Positions 1 to 7,450 of a stretch of 18,194 nt of DNA are shown here, piece by piece. Position numbers and translations under genes: made by a program. A model generated the notes under the pieces. It worked only from the letters and a program-made list of their open reading frames with translations. It was not told where the DNA came from and did not search any database. Source of the DNA: Acidobacteriota bacterium (GTDB lineage: Bacteria > Acidobacteriota > Terriglobia > Bryobacterales > Bryobacteraceae); the NCBI GenBank assembly GCA_016871135.1, contig VFZQ01000024.1:1-18194 (forward strand). Direction: 5' to 3'. The stretch's first letter is position 1; each line of letters starts with the position of its first letter.

Positions 1-1
1 G

Positions 2-2641
2 CGAGCGATTCGGGATCTGTTCGACCGCGACGGGCGCGATCGCGGCCTCGACGCGGAGTTGCAGTTCCACGTCGACAACGCCGCGGAACAGTTGCGCGCC
101 GAGGGGCATTCCCGCGAAGACGCCGAACGGCGAGCTCGCATGAACACGGGGAATCTGGACGCGGTGAAGGACGAATGTCGCGAGACCCGGTTGAGCCACA
201 CGATCGAAACATCTTGGCTCGATATGCGGCAGGGCGTACGGATGCTGACGCAAAACCCCGGCTTCACGCTGGCCGCATTGGGAACATTGGCGGTGGGGAT
301 CGGCGCGACGACGGCAATTTTCAGCCTCGTGTACGGTGTGTTGTTGCGGCCGCTACCGTACGGGCGCGGCGACGATTTGATCGTTCTGCACCAGCAGGCG
401 CAGGCGCGCAACCAGCGCGATTTGCGATTTTCGGTGAAAGAGATCGAGGACTATCGCGGAGCGAAAAACACGCTCGACGCGGTGGTGGAGCATCACTCGA
501 TGGTGTTCCTGCTGCTGGGCGACAACTTCGCCGAGCGCGTACAGACGGCCGTGGTGTCAGCGAATTTCTTCGACTCGCTGGGCGTGAAGCCGGCGCTCGG
601 ACGCACGTTCGTCGAGTCCGACGACACGGCCGAATCCGATGGCGTGTTGGTGCTGAGTCACAAGTATTGGGCGTCGCGGCACGGCGCGGATCCGGCGATC
701 GTGGGCCGTATGTTCGCGATGAACAATCGGCCGCATCGGGTGATCGGCGTGCTGCCTCCGATTCCGCAGTATCCGATCGAAAGCGATGTGTACATGCCGA
801 CATCGCATTGCCCGACGCGGTCGTCGCAGCGATTTCAAGCCAATCGCAACGCGCGAATGATGACGGTGTTCGCGCGAAAGAAACAGAGCGCCACGATCGA
901 ACAGGCTCGGGCCGAATTGTCGTCGATCGCGGGACAACTGAGCCAGGCGTATCCAGAGTCGTACCGGCCGGAGCTGGGTTACAAGATTGCCGCTGAGAGT
1001 TTGCACGAAGAGTTGACTTCGAGCGCGCGGCCGGCGCTGATGGTGTTGTTGGGGGCGGCTGGTTTTGTGCTGTTGATTGCCTGCGCGAACGTCGCCAACC
1101 TGTTGCTTGCACAATTGCTCCGGCGCGGACGGGAGTTAGCGTTGCGAGCGGCCTTGGGCGCGAGCCGAGGGAGGTTGATCCGGCAGCTGCTCGCGGAGGG
1201 TATCGTCCTTTCGCTGGCCGGCGGGTTGCTAGGCGTGGCGATGGCGCCCTTGTCGCTGCGGGTACTGCAACGTTTCGCCGAACGCTTCACACCGCGCGCC
1301 GCCGAGGTGGCGCTGGACTATCCGGTCCTGGCATTTGCCCTCACGGCGGCGTTGATCACGGGAATTGTATTTAGCCTCGCGCCGGCGCTGTGGTTTCACC
1401 GAGGTTTGAACGACGCGGTGCGGCAGGGGGCGGGCCAGTCCGCGTCAGTGGCAAGCAACCGGCTGCGCGCCGGCCTGGTCGTCGCGCAGGTGGCGGTGGC
1501 GTTCGTGCTGCTTGCGGGGGCCGGGTTAATGCTGCGGAGCGTATTGGCGATGCGCGAAGTGCCGGTTGGATTCGGCACGGAGAATGTGTTGTCGATGCGG
1601 CTGACGTTCAATAACCGGAGGTACCCGGGGATGGCGGACTATCGCAAGACCTGGGACCGGATTCTGTTGGAACTGCCACAAGTGAACGGCGCCACCTCGG
1701 TAGCGCTGAGTTCGAATGTGCCGTTCGATCCGGCGGGTGTCGCGATTGGACCTTCGAATACGGAGTTCGCAATCGAAGGGCGGCCGATTACGAAGGGAGA
1801 ACTTGCGCCCGTCGTCAGCACGATGAACGTCAGCACGAAGTACTTCGCGACGCTTCGCCAACCGATCTTGCAGGGCCGCGGATTTAACGAGCGCGACGAT
1901 GCCGAGCGGCCGCAAGTGGCGATGATCAACCAGACGATGTCGCGTCATCGATGGCCGGGCGAGAATCCGATTGGCAGGCGCGTAACCTTCAATGCGGGGC
2001 AGACTTGGATTGAGATCATCGGCGTCGTTGGCGATGTGCGAGAGCACGGGCTTGAGCGTCCAGTGGGCGATCAGCTGTATCTTCCGATTCGGCAAAACGG
2101 ATTCGCGAGCCGGTTGATTGTCCGGACCGCGAGCGATCCGAGCCTGATGGCGAGCGCGGTGACACGCGCGTTGCGAGCCATAGACGGAGAGATCGCGATC
2201 GATCAGGTATCGACGATGGCGTTGCTGCGCGAGGAGTCGATGGCTTCGGCGCAGGCGACGGCGATGCTGCTGGCGGTGTTCGCGGGCATCGCGATTGTGA
2301 TTAGCGCGTTTGGAATCGGCGCGGTCATCGCGCTTTCGGTAAGTCAGCGCCGGCGAGAGCTGGGAATCCGTCTTGCGTTGGGCGCACGGCATTCGTCGAT
2401 CATCGGAATGGTGATGCAGCAGGGGCTGGCGATGACGGCGCTGGGCGCGGCAATCGGCATCGCGGCGGCGTTGGCGCTAACGACTTACCTGGAAAAATTG
2501 CTGTTCGCAACCAGGGCAAACGATCCCTGGACCTATGGCGCGGTGGCGTTGCTCTTTCTGATGATCGCCGCCCTGGCGTGCGTAGCGCCAGCGTGGCGGA
2601 TTTCGACGATTGATCCGGTGAGTACGTTGCGGCAGGATTAA
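2..2641 (+). CDS. ADOP-family ABC transporter permease (MacB/FtsX type), 5' partial
   Basis: This is an inner-membrane permease of the MacB/FtsX superfamily, of the acidobacterial duplicated orphan permease (ADOP) type. The frame is open to the left edge of the window. The residues before the first possible start (TTG at 59), including DAELQFHVDNAAEQLRAEG, are the typical ADOP N-terminal helical region, so the true start lies upstream. Then come a first membrane segment (about nt 260-350, ending VLLRPLPY), a periplasmic MacB_PCD-like domain, a first FtsX block (LLGAAGFVLLIACANVANLL followed by RRGRELALRAALGASRGRL), two more membrane segments, a second periplasmic domain, and a second FtsX block near the C-terminus (SQRRRELGIRLALGARHSSI). 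The duplicated core is diagnostic. No ATPase gene is present, as expected for 'orphan' permeases. The substrate is unknown. The gene ends in TAA, sharing TTAA with the converging PilZ gene. Confidence 0.93.
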   Translation, partial: RAIRDLFDRDGRDRGLDAELQFHVDNAAEQLRAEGHSREDAERRARMNTGNLDAVKDECRETRLSHTIETSWLDMRQGVRMLTQNPGFTLAALGTLAVGIGATTAIFSLVYGVLLRPLPYGRGDDLIVLHQQAQARNQRDLRFSVKEIEDYRGAKNTLDAVVEHHSMVFLLLGDNFAERVQTAVVSANFFDSLGVKPALGRTFVESDDTAESDGVLVLSHKYWASRHGADPAIVGRMFAMNNRPHRVIGVLPPIPQYPIESDVYMPTSHCPTRSSQRFQANRNARMMTVFARKKQSATIEQARAELSSIAGQLSQAYPESYRPELGYKIAAESLHEELTSSARPALMVLLGAAGFVLLIACANVANLLLAQLLRRGRELALRAALGASRGRLIRQLLAEGIVLSLAGGLLGVAMAPLSLRVLQRFAERFTPRAAEVALDYPVLAFALTAALITGIVFSLAPALWFHRGLNDAVRQGAGQSASVASNRLRAGLVVAQVAVAFVLLAGAGLMLRSVLAMREVPVGFGTENVLSMRLTFNNRRYPGMADYRKTWDRILLELPQVNGATSVALSSNVPFDPAGVAIGPSNTEFAIEGRPITKGELAPVVSTMNVSTKYFATLRQPILQGRGFNERDDAERPQVAMINQTMSRHRWPGENPIGRRVTFNAGQTWIEIIGVVGDVREHGLERPVGDQLYLPIRQNGFASRLIVRTASDPSLMASAVTRALRAIDGEIAIDQVSTMALLREESMASAQATAMLLAVFAGIAIVISAFGIGAVIALSVSQRRRELGIRLALGARHSSIIGMVMQQGLAMTALGAAIGIAAALALTTYLEKLLFATRANDPWTYGAVALLFLMIAALACVAPAWRISTIDPVSTLRQD

Positions 2642-3000
2642 TGCAAGCGCGACGGCTTGCCTGGTTTGCTTTCGGTGAGACGGCGCGGGTCAAACAGATG
2701 CATCGGCTTAAAGGAGCGCGAATTCCATTTCGTGCCCGGCTCGAACTCAACTCCGGCGAAATAGCCGAACTCGCGATAAACGCAGTAACGAACCACTCCT
2801 TTGAATTCATTCTTGCCGAATGCGATTCGGACCGGGACGCGGAGCGGGACTTCGTCCTCCAATTGCAGGCATGCACCCATTGCCGAGATGTCCTCAAGGT
2901 TCGCCACGGCCGTCTTGCGGCGGCCGCGTTCGTCGACCCATTCGATGTCGATAAGGTCGGCGCACATGAGCCTCGGTTCTAAACGTCGTTCTGCTGCCAT
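2638..3000 (-). CDS. PilZ-domain protein (probable c-di-GMP receptor)
   Basis: This is a 120-residue single-domain cytoplasmic protein. It has both classical c-di-GMP-binding motifs of the PilZ family: RxxxR at residues 6-10 (RLEPR) and DxSxxG at 37-42 (DISAMG). A beta-barrel-like core follows, including VRYCVYREFGYFAGVEF. Length and motif order fit stand-alone PilZ adaptors, which change the activity of a partner when c-di-GMP binds. The partner cannot be told from the context: the gene is transcribed alone, converging on the permease gene and diverging from the PAP2 gene. The start is ATG at 3000, with only a weak AGG five to seven bases upstream. The stop TAA (2638-2640) lies inside the TTAA shared with the permease stop. 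Confidence 0.9.
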   Translation of the reverse strand: MAAERRLEPRLMCADLIDIEWVDERGRRKTAVANLEDISAMGACLQLEDEVPLRVPVRIAFGKNEFKGVVRYCVYREFGYFAGVEFEPGTKWNSRSFKPMHLFDPRRLTESKPGKPSRLH

Positions 3001-3044
3001 ATACCTGATCTATCGGCTTTCGCTGGAATTCGAGTATCCATCAG

Positions 3045-3147
3045 GGGGAGGGAAAATCACCCTACTCCATCTAGGAGGAATGCCTCTTGAATTCCGTTTA
3101 CCCATGAACCTCCAAATTGTGATAGCCTCTCCCAGATTGTAACTGGG
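3045..3147 (+). promoter_or_regulatory. Possible structured leader of the PAP2 gene with a 20-codon mini-ORF
   Basis: The 147-bp divergent spacer between the PilZ and PAP2 genes contains several small inverted repeats when read on the plus strand. The first is an imperfect stem at 3045-3068 with a 7-nt loop (AAAATCA). Next is an AGGAGG at 3073-3078, placed only 1 nt before an ATG at 3080 and able to pair through GGAGG with CCTCC at 3109-3113. The third is CCCAG-7 nt-CTGGG at 3131-3147, directly abutting the PAP2 start codon. The ATG at 3080 opens 20 codons ending in TAA at 3140-3142, 5 nt before the PAP2 ATG. This could be a leader-peptide or SD-occlusion arrangement, but each stem is short and chance is possible. 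I see no convincing -35/-10 pair. Confidence 0.25.
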
Positions 3148-4017
3148 ATGACAACCGCGCTTAAGAAGCAGGTCTCCACAAAATCCGCGATGTTGGGGTG
3201 GCTCGATGCGATCGAACCGTACGAGCGCGTTTTGCTCGCCTTCTTTTGCTACTCCGCAACGCTGGCGTTGATTCTAGATATCGCGGCGCCGCAGCGAGCG
3301 GCGTTGATTGCGCTGCCCTTCGCGCTGATGGCGGCATGGCGAATCGAAGCGATGACATCGCGTATCTGGACGCGGATACTGCGGCAGTGGCTGTCGCTCG
3401 GACTGATCCTTGTTGCCTATTGGTCGATGGGCTGTTTCGCGACAGCGAAGCTCGTCGATTCGCAGACGGTGTTGATCGGATGGGATCGCGCGGTGTTGGC
3501 GGTGATGCGGCCGGCGGTGGAGTCGTTGGGCGGCTTGTTCCCGTTCGTTCTTGAGTTTGTGTATCTGCTTCTTTACGCGATCCCGCCGATGTGCCTGGCC
3601 GCGCTCTATGTCTATCGCGCCTCTGCGCGCGCACCGCGCTTCCTGCAAATACTCTTTCTGGGCACGCTGACGACGTACGGGCTATTGCCCTACTTTCCCG
3701 TGTCGTCGCCGTATTTCGCATTTCCGTCGGTTGATCCACCCACCTACTCCAGCGCAGTACGCGAACTGAACACTTGGCTGCTGGCACGTCTCGATATCGA
3801 TACGAGCGTCTTTCCGAGCGGCCACGTGGCGGTTGCGTTTTCGACGGCGTTCGGGATGCGCGCGGCGGCACCCGAGCTCCGGCGGATCTGGCTGGCAGCT
3901 TTTTGCGCGGCGGCGATTGTTTACGCGGCGACGATTTATGGACGCTACCACTACGCGGTCGACGGGCTGGCGAGTATTGGTATTGTGTGGGTGGCGTCGA
4001 AGGTGGCGGCGGAATGA
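3148..4017 (+). CDS. PAP2-superfamily membrane phosphatase/phosphotransferase
   Basis: This is a 289-residue multi-pass inner-membrane protein with about six hydrophobic segments. The C-terminal half has the PAP2 active-site motifs: PSGH at residues 223-226 (in DTSVFPSGHVAVAFSTAFG) and GRYHYAVD at 265-272. These supply the catalytic histidines of a vanadium-haloperoxidase-like phosphatase. The first classical PAP2 motif (KxxxxxxRP) is not evident, and the arrangement resembles the PAP2_3/inositol-phosphotransferase branch. The likely substrate is a lipid phosphate or undecaprenyl pyrophosphate-type lipid, which is inferred from the superfamily only. The ATG at 3148 is preceded by a small hairpin rather than a good Shine-Dalgarno. 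The stop codon overlaps the next start in ATGA (4014-4017), so the two genes are translationally coupled. Confidence 0.87.
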   Translation: MTTALKKQVSTKSAMLGWLDAIEPYERVLLAFFCYSATLALILDIAAPQRAALIALPFALMAAWRIEAMTSRIWTRILRQWLSLGLILVAYWSMGCFATAKLVDSQTVLIGWDRAVLAVMRPAVESLGGLFPFVLEFVYLLLYAIPPMCLAALYVYRASARAPRFLQILFLGTLTTYGLLPYFPVSSPYFAFPSVDPPTYSSAVRELNTWLLARLDIDTSVFPSGHVAVAFSTAFGMRAAAPELRRIWLAAFCAAAIVYAATIYGRYHYAVDGLASIGIVWVASKVAAE

Positions 4018-5393
4018 GGACGCTGCTGGCATTCGCCCCGGTAGCGTTTGCCGCGGTGACGCAAGAGACGCAACTTCGACTGTTGACGCCGCTGGCAAGC
4101 TACTCAAAGCCGGGCACACCGTTCGAAGCGGTCGTGACGGGGCCGGCGGCGGATACCGAGCACGGCATCGTACCGCGCGGAACTCTGATTCGGGGCGTAG
4201 TGCAGCGCGCGCATACCGTAAAGTTTGGCGTGAGGCGCGAGCGGGCGTCGTTGGAATTATCGTTCGACGCATGCCAGACGCCGAGCGGCGAACCGCTCGC
4301 GTGCGAGTTGAAACTAATCGCGGTCGATAACGCGCGCGAAACGGTTCGCGAAGGCAATCGGATCCGAGGCATCCTGGCGGCGAATCACGCGCAGAGTTTG
4401 TTGAATGGTGTGTGGCTGCGGCCCGTTCCACGCTTGATCTGGCGGCCTTTGTCGGGGCTATACGGCGCAGCGGGAATGGTGTACCGGCTGGCGCCGAATC
4501 CGATCGGCATGGGGAGCGTGATTACGGCGCGGCTGTTGTTGCTGCGGCTGCCCGATTCGGAGATAGAACTGCCAACGGGCGCGGGGCTGATTGCAAGGAT
4601 GTCGGTGGAGTCGCCAGCAGCGATCGACACGCATTCGGCGCCGTCGTCCGAACCGTTTGACATCGACCTTGCCGACTGGCTTCGTACCGCGCCGGTCGAC
4701 ATCACGCGCCCTGATGGCGTGCGCGAAGCCGACGTCATTAACTTCGCGTTTTTGGCCACTCGGGAGCAGCTGGAAAGGGCGTTCGCGGCGGCGGGTTGGG
4801 TGACCGCAGACGAGATGAGCCCGAAGACGCGCGCCCGGTCCTATCGATCGGTGACGAAGATGACCGCGTATGCGCGCGCGCCTGTTTCGACGCTGCTCTA
4901 TCAAAAGCGCCCGCCGGATTTGGTGTTTCAGAAATCGCTGAACACGATCGCAAAGCGGCACCACATTCGCGTCTGGCGCGCCGAGGAATCGGGTCTCGAT
5001 CTTTGGCTGGCCGCGGCGACACATGACACATCGATCACCTTCGACTGGTCGCGCATGTCGATTACGCACCGTATCGATCCGTTCCTCGATAAAGAGCGCT
5101 CGACGGTGGTCAACGATCTTGTTTTCAGCGGCTGTACGGCGCGCGCGACACACATCGACCGGCCGCACCGCGCCCAAGCCAAGTCGACCGACGGGGCACT
5201 GGTTGCGATTGAGATGACCGAGTGCAATGCGCCAGCGCCGGACGTCCGCTACGTGGAGCGGTCAAAGAGGAGTATCGTCACAGCGGGCGTTCGTCGGGTA
5301 GTCCTGGAGACGCGGCACTACTTCTGGCGCGCGAACGTTTATCACTGGGGCTTTCGAGGCGCGGCATCAATGCGAGCTACCTTTCGTAAGTAG
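4014..5393 (+). CDS. LssY C-terminal-domain protein with signal peptide
   Basis: This is a 459-residue protein. The frame is open further upstream, but ATG 4014 is the best start: it overlaps the PAP2 stop (ATGA), follows a purine-rich GGCGGCGGA, and begins a short export signal (MRTLLAFAPVAFAAV). Residues 1-200 form a poorly conserved, probably beta-rich exported region. Residues about 238-410 match the LssY_C domain, with DVINFAFLATREQLERAF, AGWVTAD, RPPDLVFQKS, KRHHIRVWR, LWLAAATHD, and ITHRIDPFLDKER in order. LssY_C has no known enzymatic activity and often occurs fused behind DedA and PAP2 domains. Here it is a separate gene directly behind a PAP2 gene, which supports a shared role in membrane-lipid phosphate metabolism. 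The domain assignment is good; the function is unknown. Confidence 0.84.
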   Translation: MRTLLAFAPVAFAAVTQETQLRLLTPLASYSKPGTPFEAVVTGPAADTEHGIVPRGTLIRGVVQRAHTVKFGVRRERASLELSFDACQTPSGEPLACELKLIAVDNARETVREGNRIRGILAANHAQSLLNGVWLRPVPRLIWRPLSGLYGAAGMVYRLAPNPIGMGSVITARLLLLRLPDSEIELPTGAGLIARMSVESPAAIDTHSAPSSEPFDIDLADWLRTAPVDITRPDGVREADVINFAFLATREQLERAFAAAGWVTADEMSPKTRARSYRSVTKMTAYARAPVSTLLYQKRPPDLVFQKSLNTIAKRHHIRVWRAEESGLDLWLAAATHDTSITFDWSRMSITHRIDPFLDKERSTVVNDLVFSGCTARATHIDRPHRAQAKSTDGALVAIEMTECNAPAPDVRYVERSKRSIVTAGVRRVVLETRHYFWRANVYHWGFRGAASMRATFRK

Positions 5394-5404
5394 CGCTGGT
5401 CGTG

Positions 5405-5410
5405 TAGCAT
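5405..5410 (+). promoter_or_regulatory. Candidate -10 box (TAGCAT), 6 nt before ATG 5417
   Basis: TAGCAT fits TAnnnT and ends 6 nt before the creatininase-family start codon, with no Shine-Dalgarno between them. Initiation 6-7 nt downstream of the box would start the mRNA at or next to the ATG. No good -35 is visible. It is the weakest member of the set of similarly placed boxes at 6196, 11057, 14366 and 14367 (minus strand). Confidence 0.3.
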
Positions 5411-5416
5411 GGCTGC

Positions 5417-6193
5417 ATGATGAAGCTACTTCTTGTTTCGGCGCTCGCGGTTGCGGCGCAGACGCCTGACACAGTGCACCTGGAAGAGATGACGTGGACC
5501 GAGGTCCGCGACGCCGTGAAGGCGGGCAAGGCGACGATCATCATCCCGACCGGCGGTACCGAACAGAACGGGCCGCACATGGTGCTCGGCAAACACAACT
5601 TTCGGATTCGGTATACCGCCGGCTTGATTGCGCGGAAGCTCGGCAATACCCTGGTCGCGCCGGTAATGGCCTACGTGCCCGAGGGCGCACTGGAGCCGCC
5701 CGAGGGCCATATGCGATTCGCTGGTACGATCACGCTGCCCGATGAATACTTCCGCAAGATATTGGAATACGCGGCACGCAGTCTGAAGCTGCACGGGTTT
5801 CGCGACATCGTCTTTATCGGCGACAGCGGGCCGAATCAACCGGGCATGAAAGCGGTGACCGAGATGCTGAATGCGGAGTGGAAGGGGTCGGCGGCGCGCG
5901 TGCATTTCATACCGGAGTATTACCGCGGCAATGGGTTCGACGAGTATTTGCTGAAACAGGGCCTTTCAAAGGAGGACATCGGCACGCATGCGGGCGTGCA
6001 CGACACATCTCTGCTCATGGCCGTCGATATGAAGCTGGTGCGAAAGGACAAGATCGCGAACGGCGGCGGTTTCGCGGGCAGCGGTGTGACGGGCAATCCA
6101 ACGAAAGCGACGGTGGCGCTCGGAAAGAAGGGCATTGAGATGATTGTCGAGTTGACGGCGAATCTGATCCGCAAGTCGATGGCGGCGCGGTGA
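5417..6193 (+). CDS. Exported creatininase-family protein with altered metal site
   Basis: This is a 258-residue protein with an N-terminal signal peptide (MMKLLLVSALAVAAQ) followed by a full-length creatininase/amidohydrolase fold. The family landmarks align but several metal ligands differ. The canonical GSxEQHGPHLPLGTD region reads GGTEQNGPHMVLGKHN (residues 46-61), so E49 is kept, the first His becomes N51, and the Asp becomes H60. The canonical NGHGGN reads GDSGPN (135-140), so His becomes S137. HAGxxET becomes HAGVHDTS (191-198), so Glu becomes Asp. The C-terminal GNPTKAT (226-232) also fits the family. Activity as a creatininase is therefore doubtful; it may use another metal geometry or substrate. 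There are two tandem ATG codons (5417, 5420) and no clear Shine-Dalgarno. It seems to be its own transcription unit, 23 nt after the LssY_C gene. Confidence 0.86.
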   Translation: MMKLLLVSALAVAAQTPDTVHLEEMTWTEVRDAVKAGKATIIIPTGGTEQNGPHMVLGKHNFRIRYTAGLIARKLGNTLVAPVMAYVPEGALEPPEGHMRFAGTITLPDEYFRKILEYAARSLKLHGFRDIVFIGDSGPNQPGMKAVTEMLNAEWKGSAARVHFIPEYYRGNGFDEYLLKQGLSKEDIGTHAGVHDTSLLMAVDMKLVRKDKIANGGGFAGSGVTGNPTKATVALGKKGIEMIVELTANLIRKSMAAR

Positions 6194-6195
6194 CA

Positions 6196-6201
6196 TAAAA
6201 T
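6196..6201 (+). promoter_or_regulatory. Candidate -10 box (TAAAAT), 7 nt before ATG 6209
   Basis: TAAAAT matches the -10 consensus at 5 of 6 positions and lies in the 15-nt gap between the creatininase-family stop and the propeller start. The box ends 7 nt before the ATG, so transcription would start at about the start codon. The local AT run stands out in this GC-rich context. A weak AGGG (6202-6205) lies too close to the ATG to be a good Shine-Dalgarno. Confidence 0.42.
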
Positions 6202-6208
6202 AGGGCGC

Positions 6209-7450
6209 ATGAAGATCATCCTGCTGGCGATGGCGATTGGCGCGTTTGCCGCGGACTGGCCGCAGTGGCGCGGGCCAGGGCGTACGGGAGTCTCGACCGA
6301 AACGGGACTGCTGAAACAGTGGCCCGCGGGAGGTCCGAAACTGCTGTGGCAGGCGACGGATATGGGCGAGGGATATGCGACGCCGATTGTCGCTGGGCGT
6401 ATGATTTACCTCGTCGCGAACCAGGGCATGGACAACGAGTTCGTACAGGCGCGTTCGACCGAGGACGGAAAAATCGTGTGGACGACGACGCTCGGCAAGG
6501 TCGGCAAACCCAATCAGCAGCCGCCGTATCCGATGGCGCGATCGACGCCGTCGCTCGACGGCGACCGTCTGTATGCGATGGGATCGGACGGCGATTTGGT
6601 GTGTTTGATCGCGGCCACGGGCAAAGAAGTATGGCGCAAGAATGTCATCAAGGAATTCGCGGGCGTGAGCGGCAAGTGGGCGTATGCCGAGTCGCCGCTG
6701 ATTGATGGCGATGTGCTGGTTGTGACGCCGGGCGGAGCGGAATCGACGTTGGTGGCGCTGCAAAAGAGCACCGGCGCATTGGTTTGGAAATCGCAAGTGC
6801 CGGGAGGTGATCCGGCGGCGTATTCGTCGGCGATCGCGATCACCGCGGCGGGCCGTAAGCAGTATGTGCAGTTTCTCGACAAGGGTGTTGTCGGTGTGGA
6901 TGCGAAGACGGGCGCTTTCTTGTGGCGGTATGAGAAGACGAGCACGGGACCGGCGAACATCGCGACTCCGGTGAGTGACGGGAACTACGTCTACAGCACG
7001 AACTCGCGGCGGTTCGGAGGCGCACTCGTGCAGTTGCACGCTTCGGGAAATGGCGTGAATGCCGAGGAGGTTTACTTCGAGCGCGACGCGCCGAACACGC
7101 TCGGCGGGCAGGTGCTGTCGTCGGGAGTTCTTTACGGGACGAACCCGAAGGGACTAGCGGCGGCGGATTTCTTGACGGGCAAGTTGAAGTGGCAATCGGA
7201 GGCGGACGGCCCGGGATCGGTGCTGTTGGCCGATGGGCATTTGTATGTGCATAGTGAATCGGGCGAGATGTCGCTGGTGGAGGCGACGCCTTCGGCATAC
7301 AAAGAGAAGGGCCGCTTTACGCCGCCGAGTCCGCCGAAGCATACGCGGCAGCGCGAGATGGCGTGGGCCTACCCGGTGGTGGCGAATGGGCGGCTGTACA
7401 TTCGAGACTTGGGGGCGCTGTGGTGTTACGACATTCGAGCCGCGCGTTAG
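6209..7450 (+). CDS. Exported PQQ-like (BamB-type) beta-propeller protein
   Basis: This is a 413-residue protein with a short signal peptide (MKIILLAMAIGAFAA) leading into DWPQWRGPGRTGVS (residues 16-29). That opening is typical of the PQQ-like beta-propeller proteins abundant in Acidobacteria and Planctomycetes. Repeated blades with a glycine/tryptophan docking pattern follow, for example TEDGKIVWTTTL, AATGKEVWRKN, STGALVWKSQ, AKTGAFLWRYE and FLTGKLKWQSE. I see no clear set of PQQ-coordinating or catalytic Asp/Glu residues, so it may be a scaffold or ligand-binding propeller rather than a dehydrogenase. It is the first gene of a three-gene overlapping set with the multiheme cytochrome and a second propeller, so a periplasmic role in the same oxidation pathway is likely. 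Confidence 0.88.
   Translation: MKIILLAMAIGAFAADWPQWRGPGRTGVSTETGLLKQWPAGGPKLLWQATDMGEGYATPIVAGRMIYLVANQGMDNEFVQARSTEDGKIVWTTTLGKVGKPNQQPPYPMARSTPSLDGDRLYAMGSDGDLVCLIAATGKEVWRKNVIKEFAGVSGKWAYAESPLIDGDVLVVTPGGAESTLVALQKSTGALVWKSQVPGGDPAAYSSAIAITAAGRKQYVQFLDKGVVGVDAKTGAFLWRYEKTSTGPANIATPVSDGNYVYSTNSRRFGGALVQLHASGNGVNAEEVYFERDAPNTLGGQVLSSGVLYGTNPKGLAAADFLTGKLKWQSEADGPGSVLLADGHLYVHSESGEMSLVEATPSAYKEKGRFTPPSPPKHTRQREMAWAYPVVANGRLYIRDLGALWCYDIRAAR

Noticed and set aside
59..61. TTG 59 as the true start of the permease
   Set aside because: Codons upstream of 59 are open to the window edge and continue the ADOP N-terminal helical region, so the gene begins outside the window.
3774..4013. N-terminal extension of the LssY_C protein into the PAP2 gene
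   Set aside because: The extra residues are an arginine/glycine-rich out-of-frame reading of PAP2. ATG 4014 gives an ATGA overlap and a signal peptide.
5966..7039. Long minus-strand open frame across the creatininase/propeller junction
   Set aside because: Arginine/histidine-rich, without a recognisable domain, and spanning two genuine plus-strand genes; typical antisense shadow at high GC.
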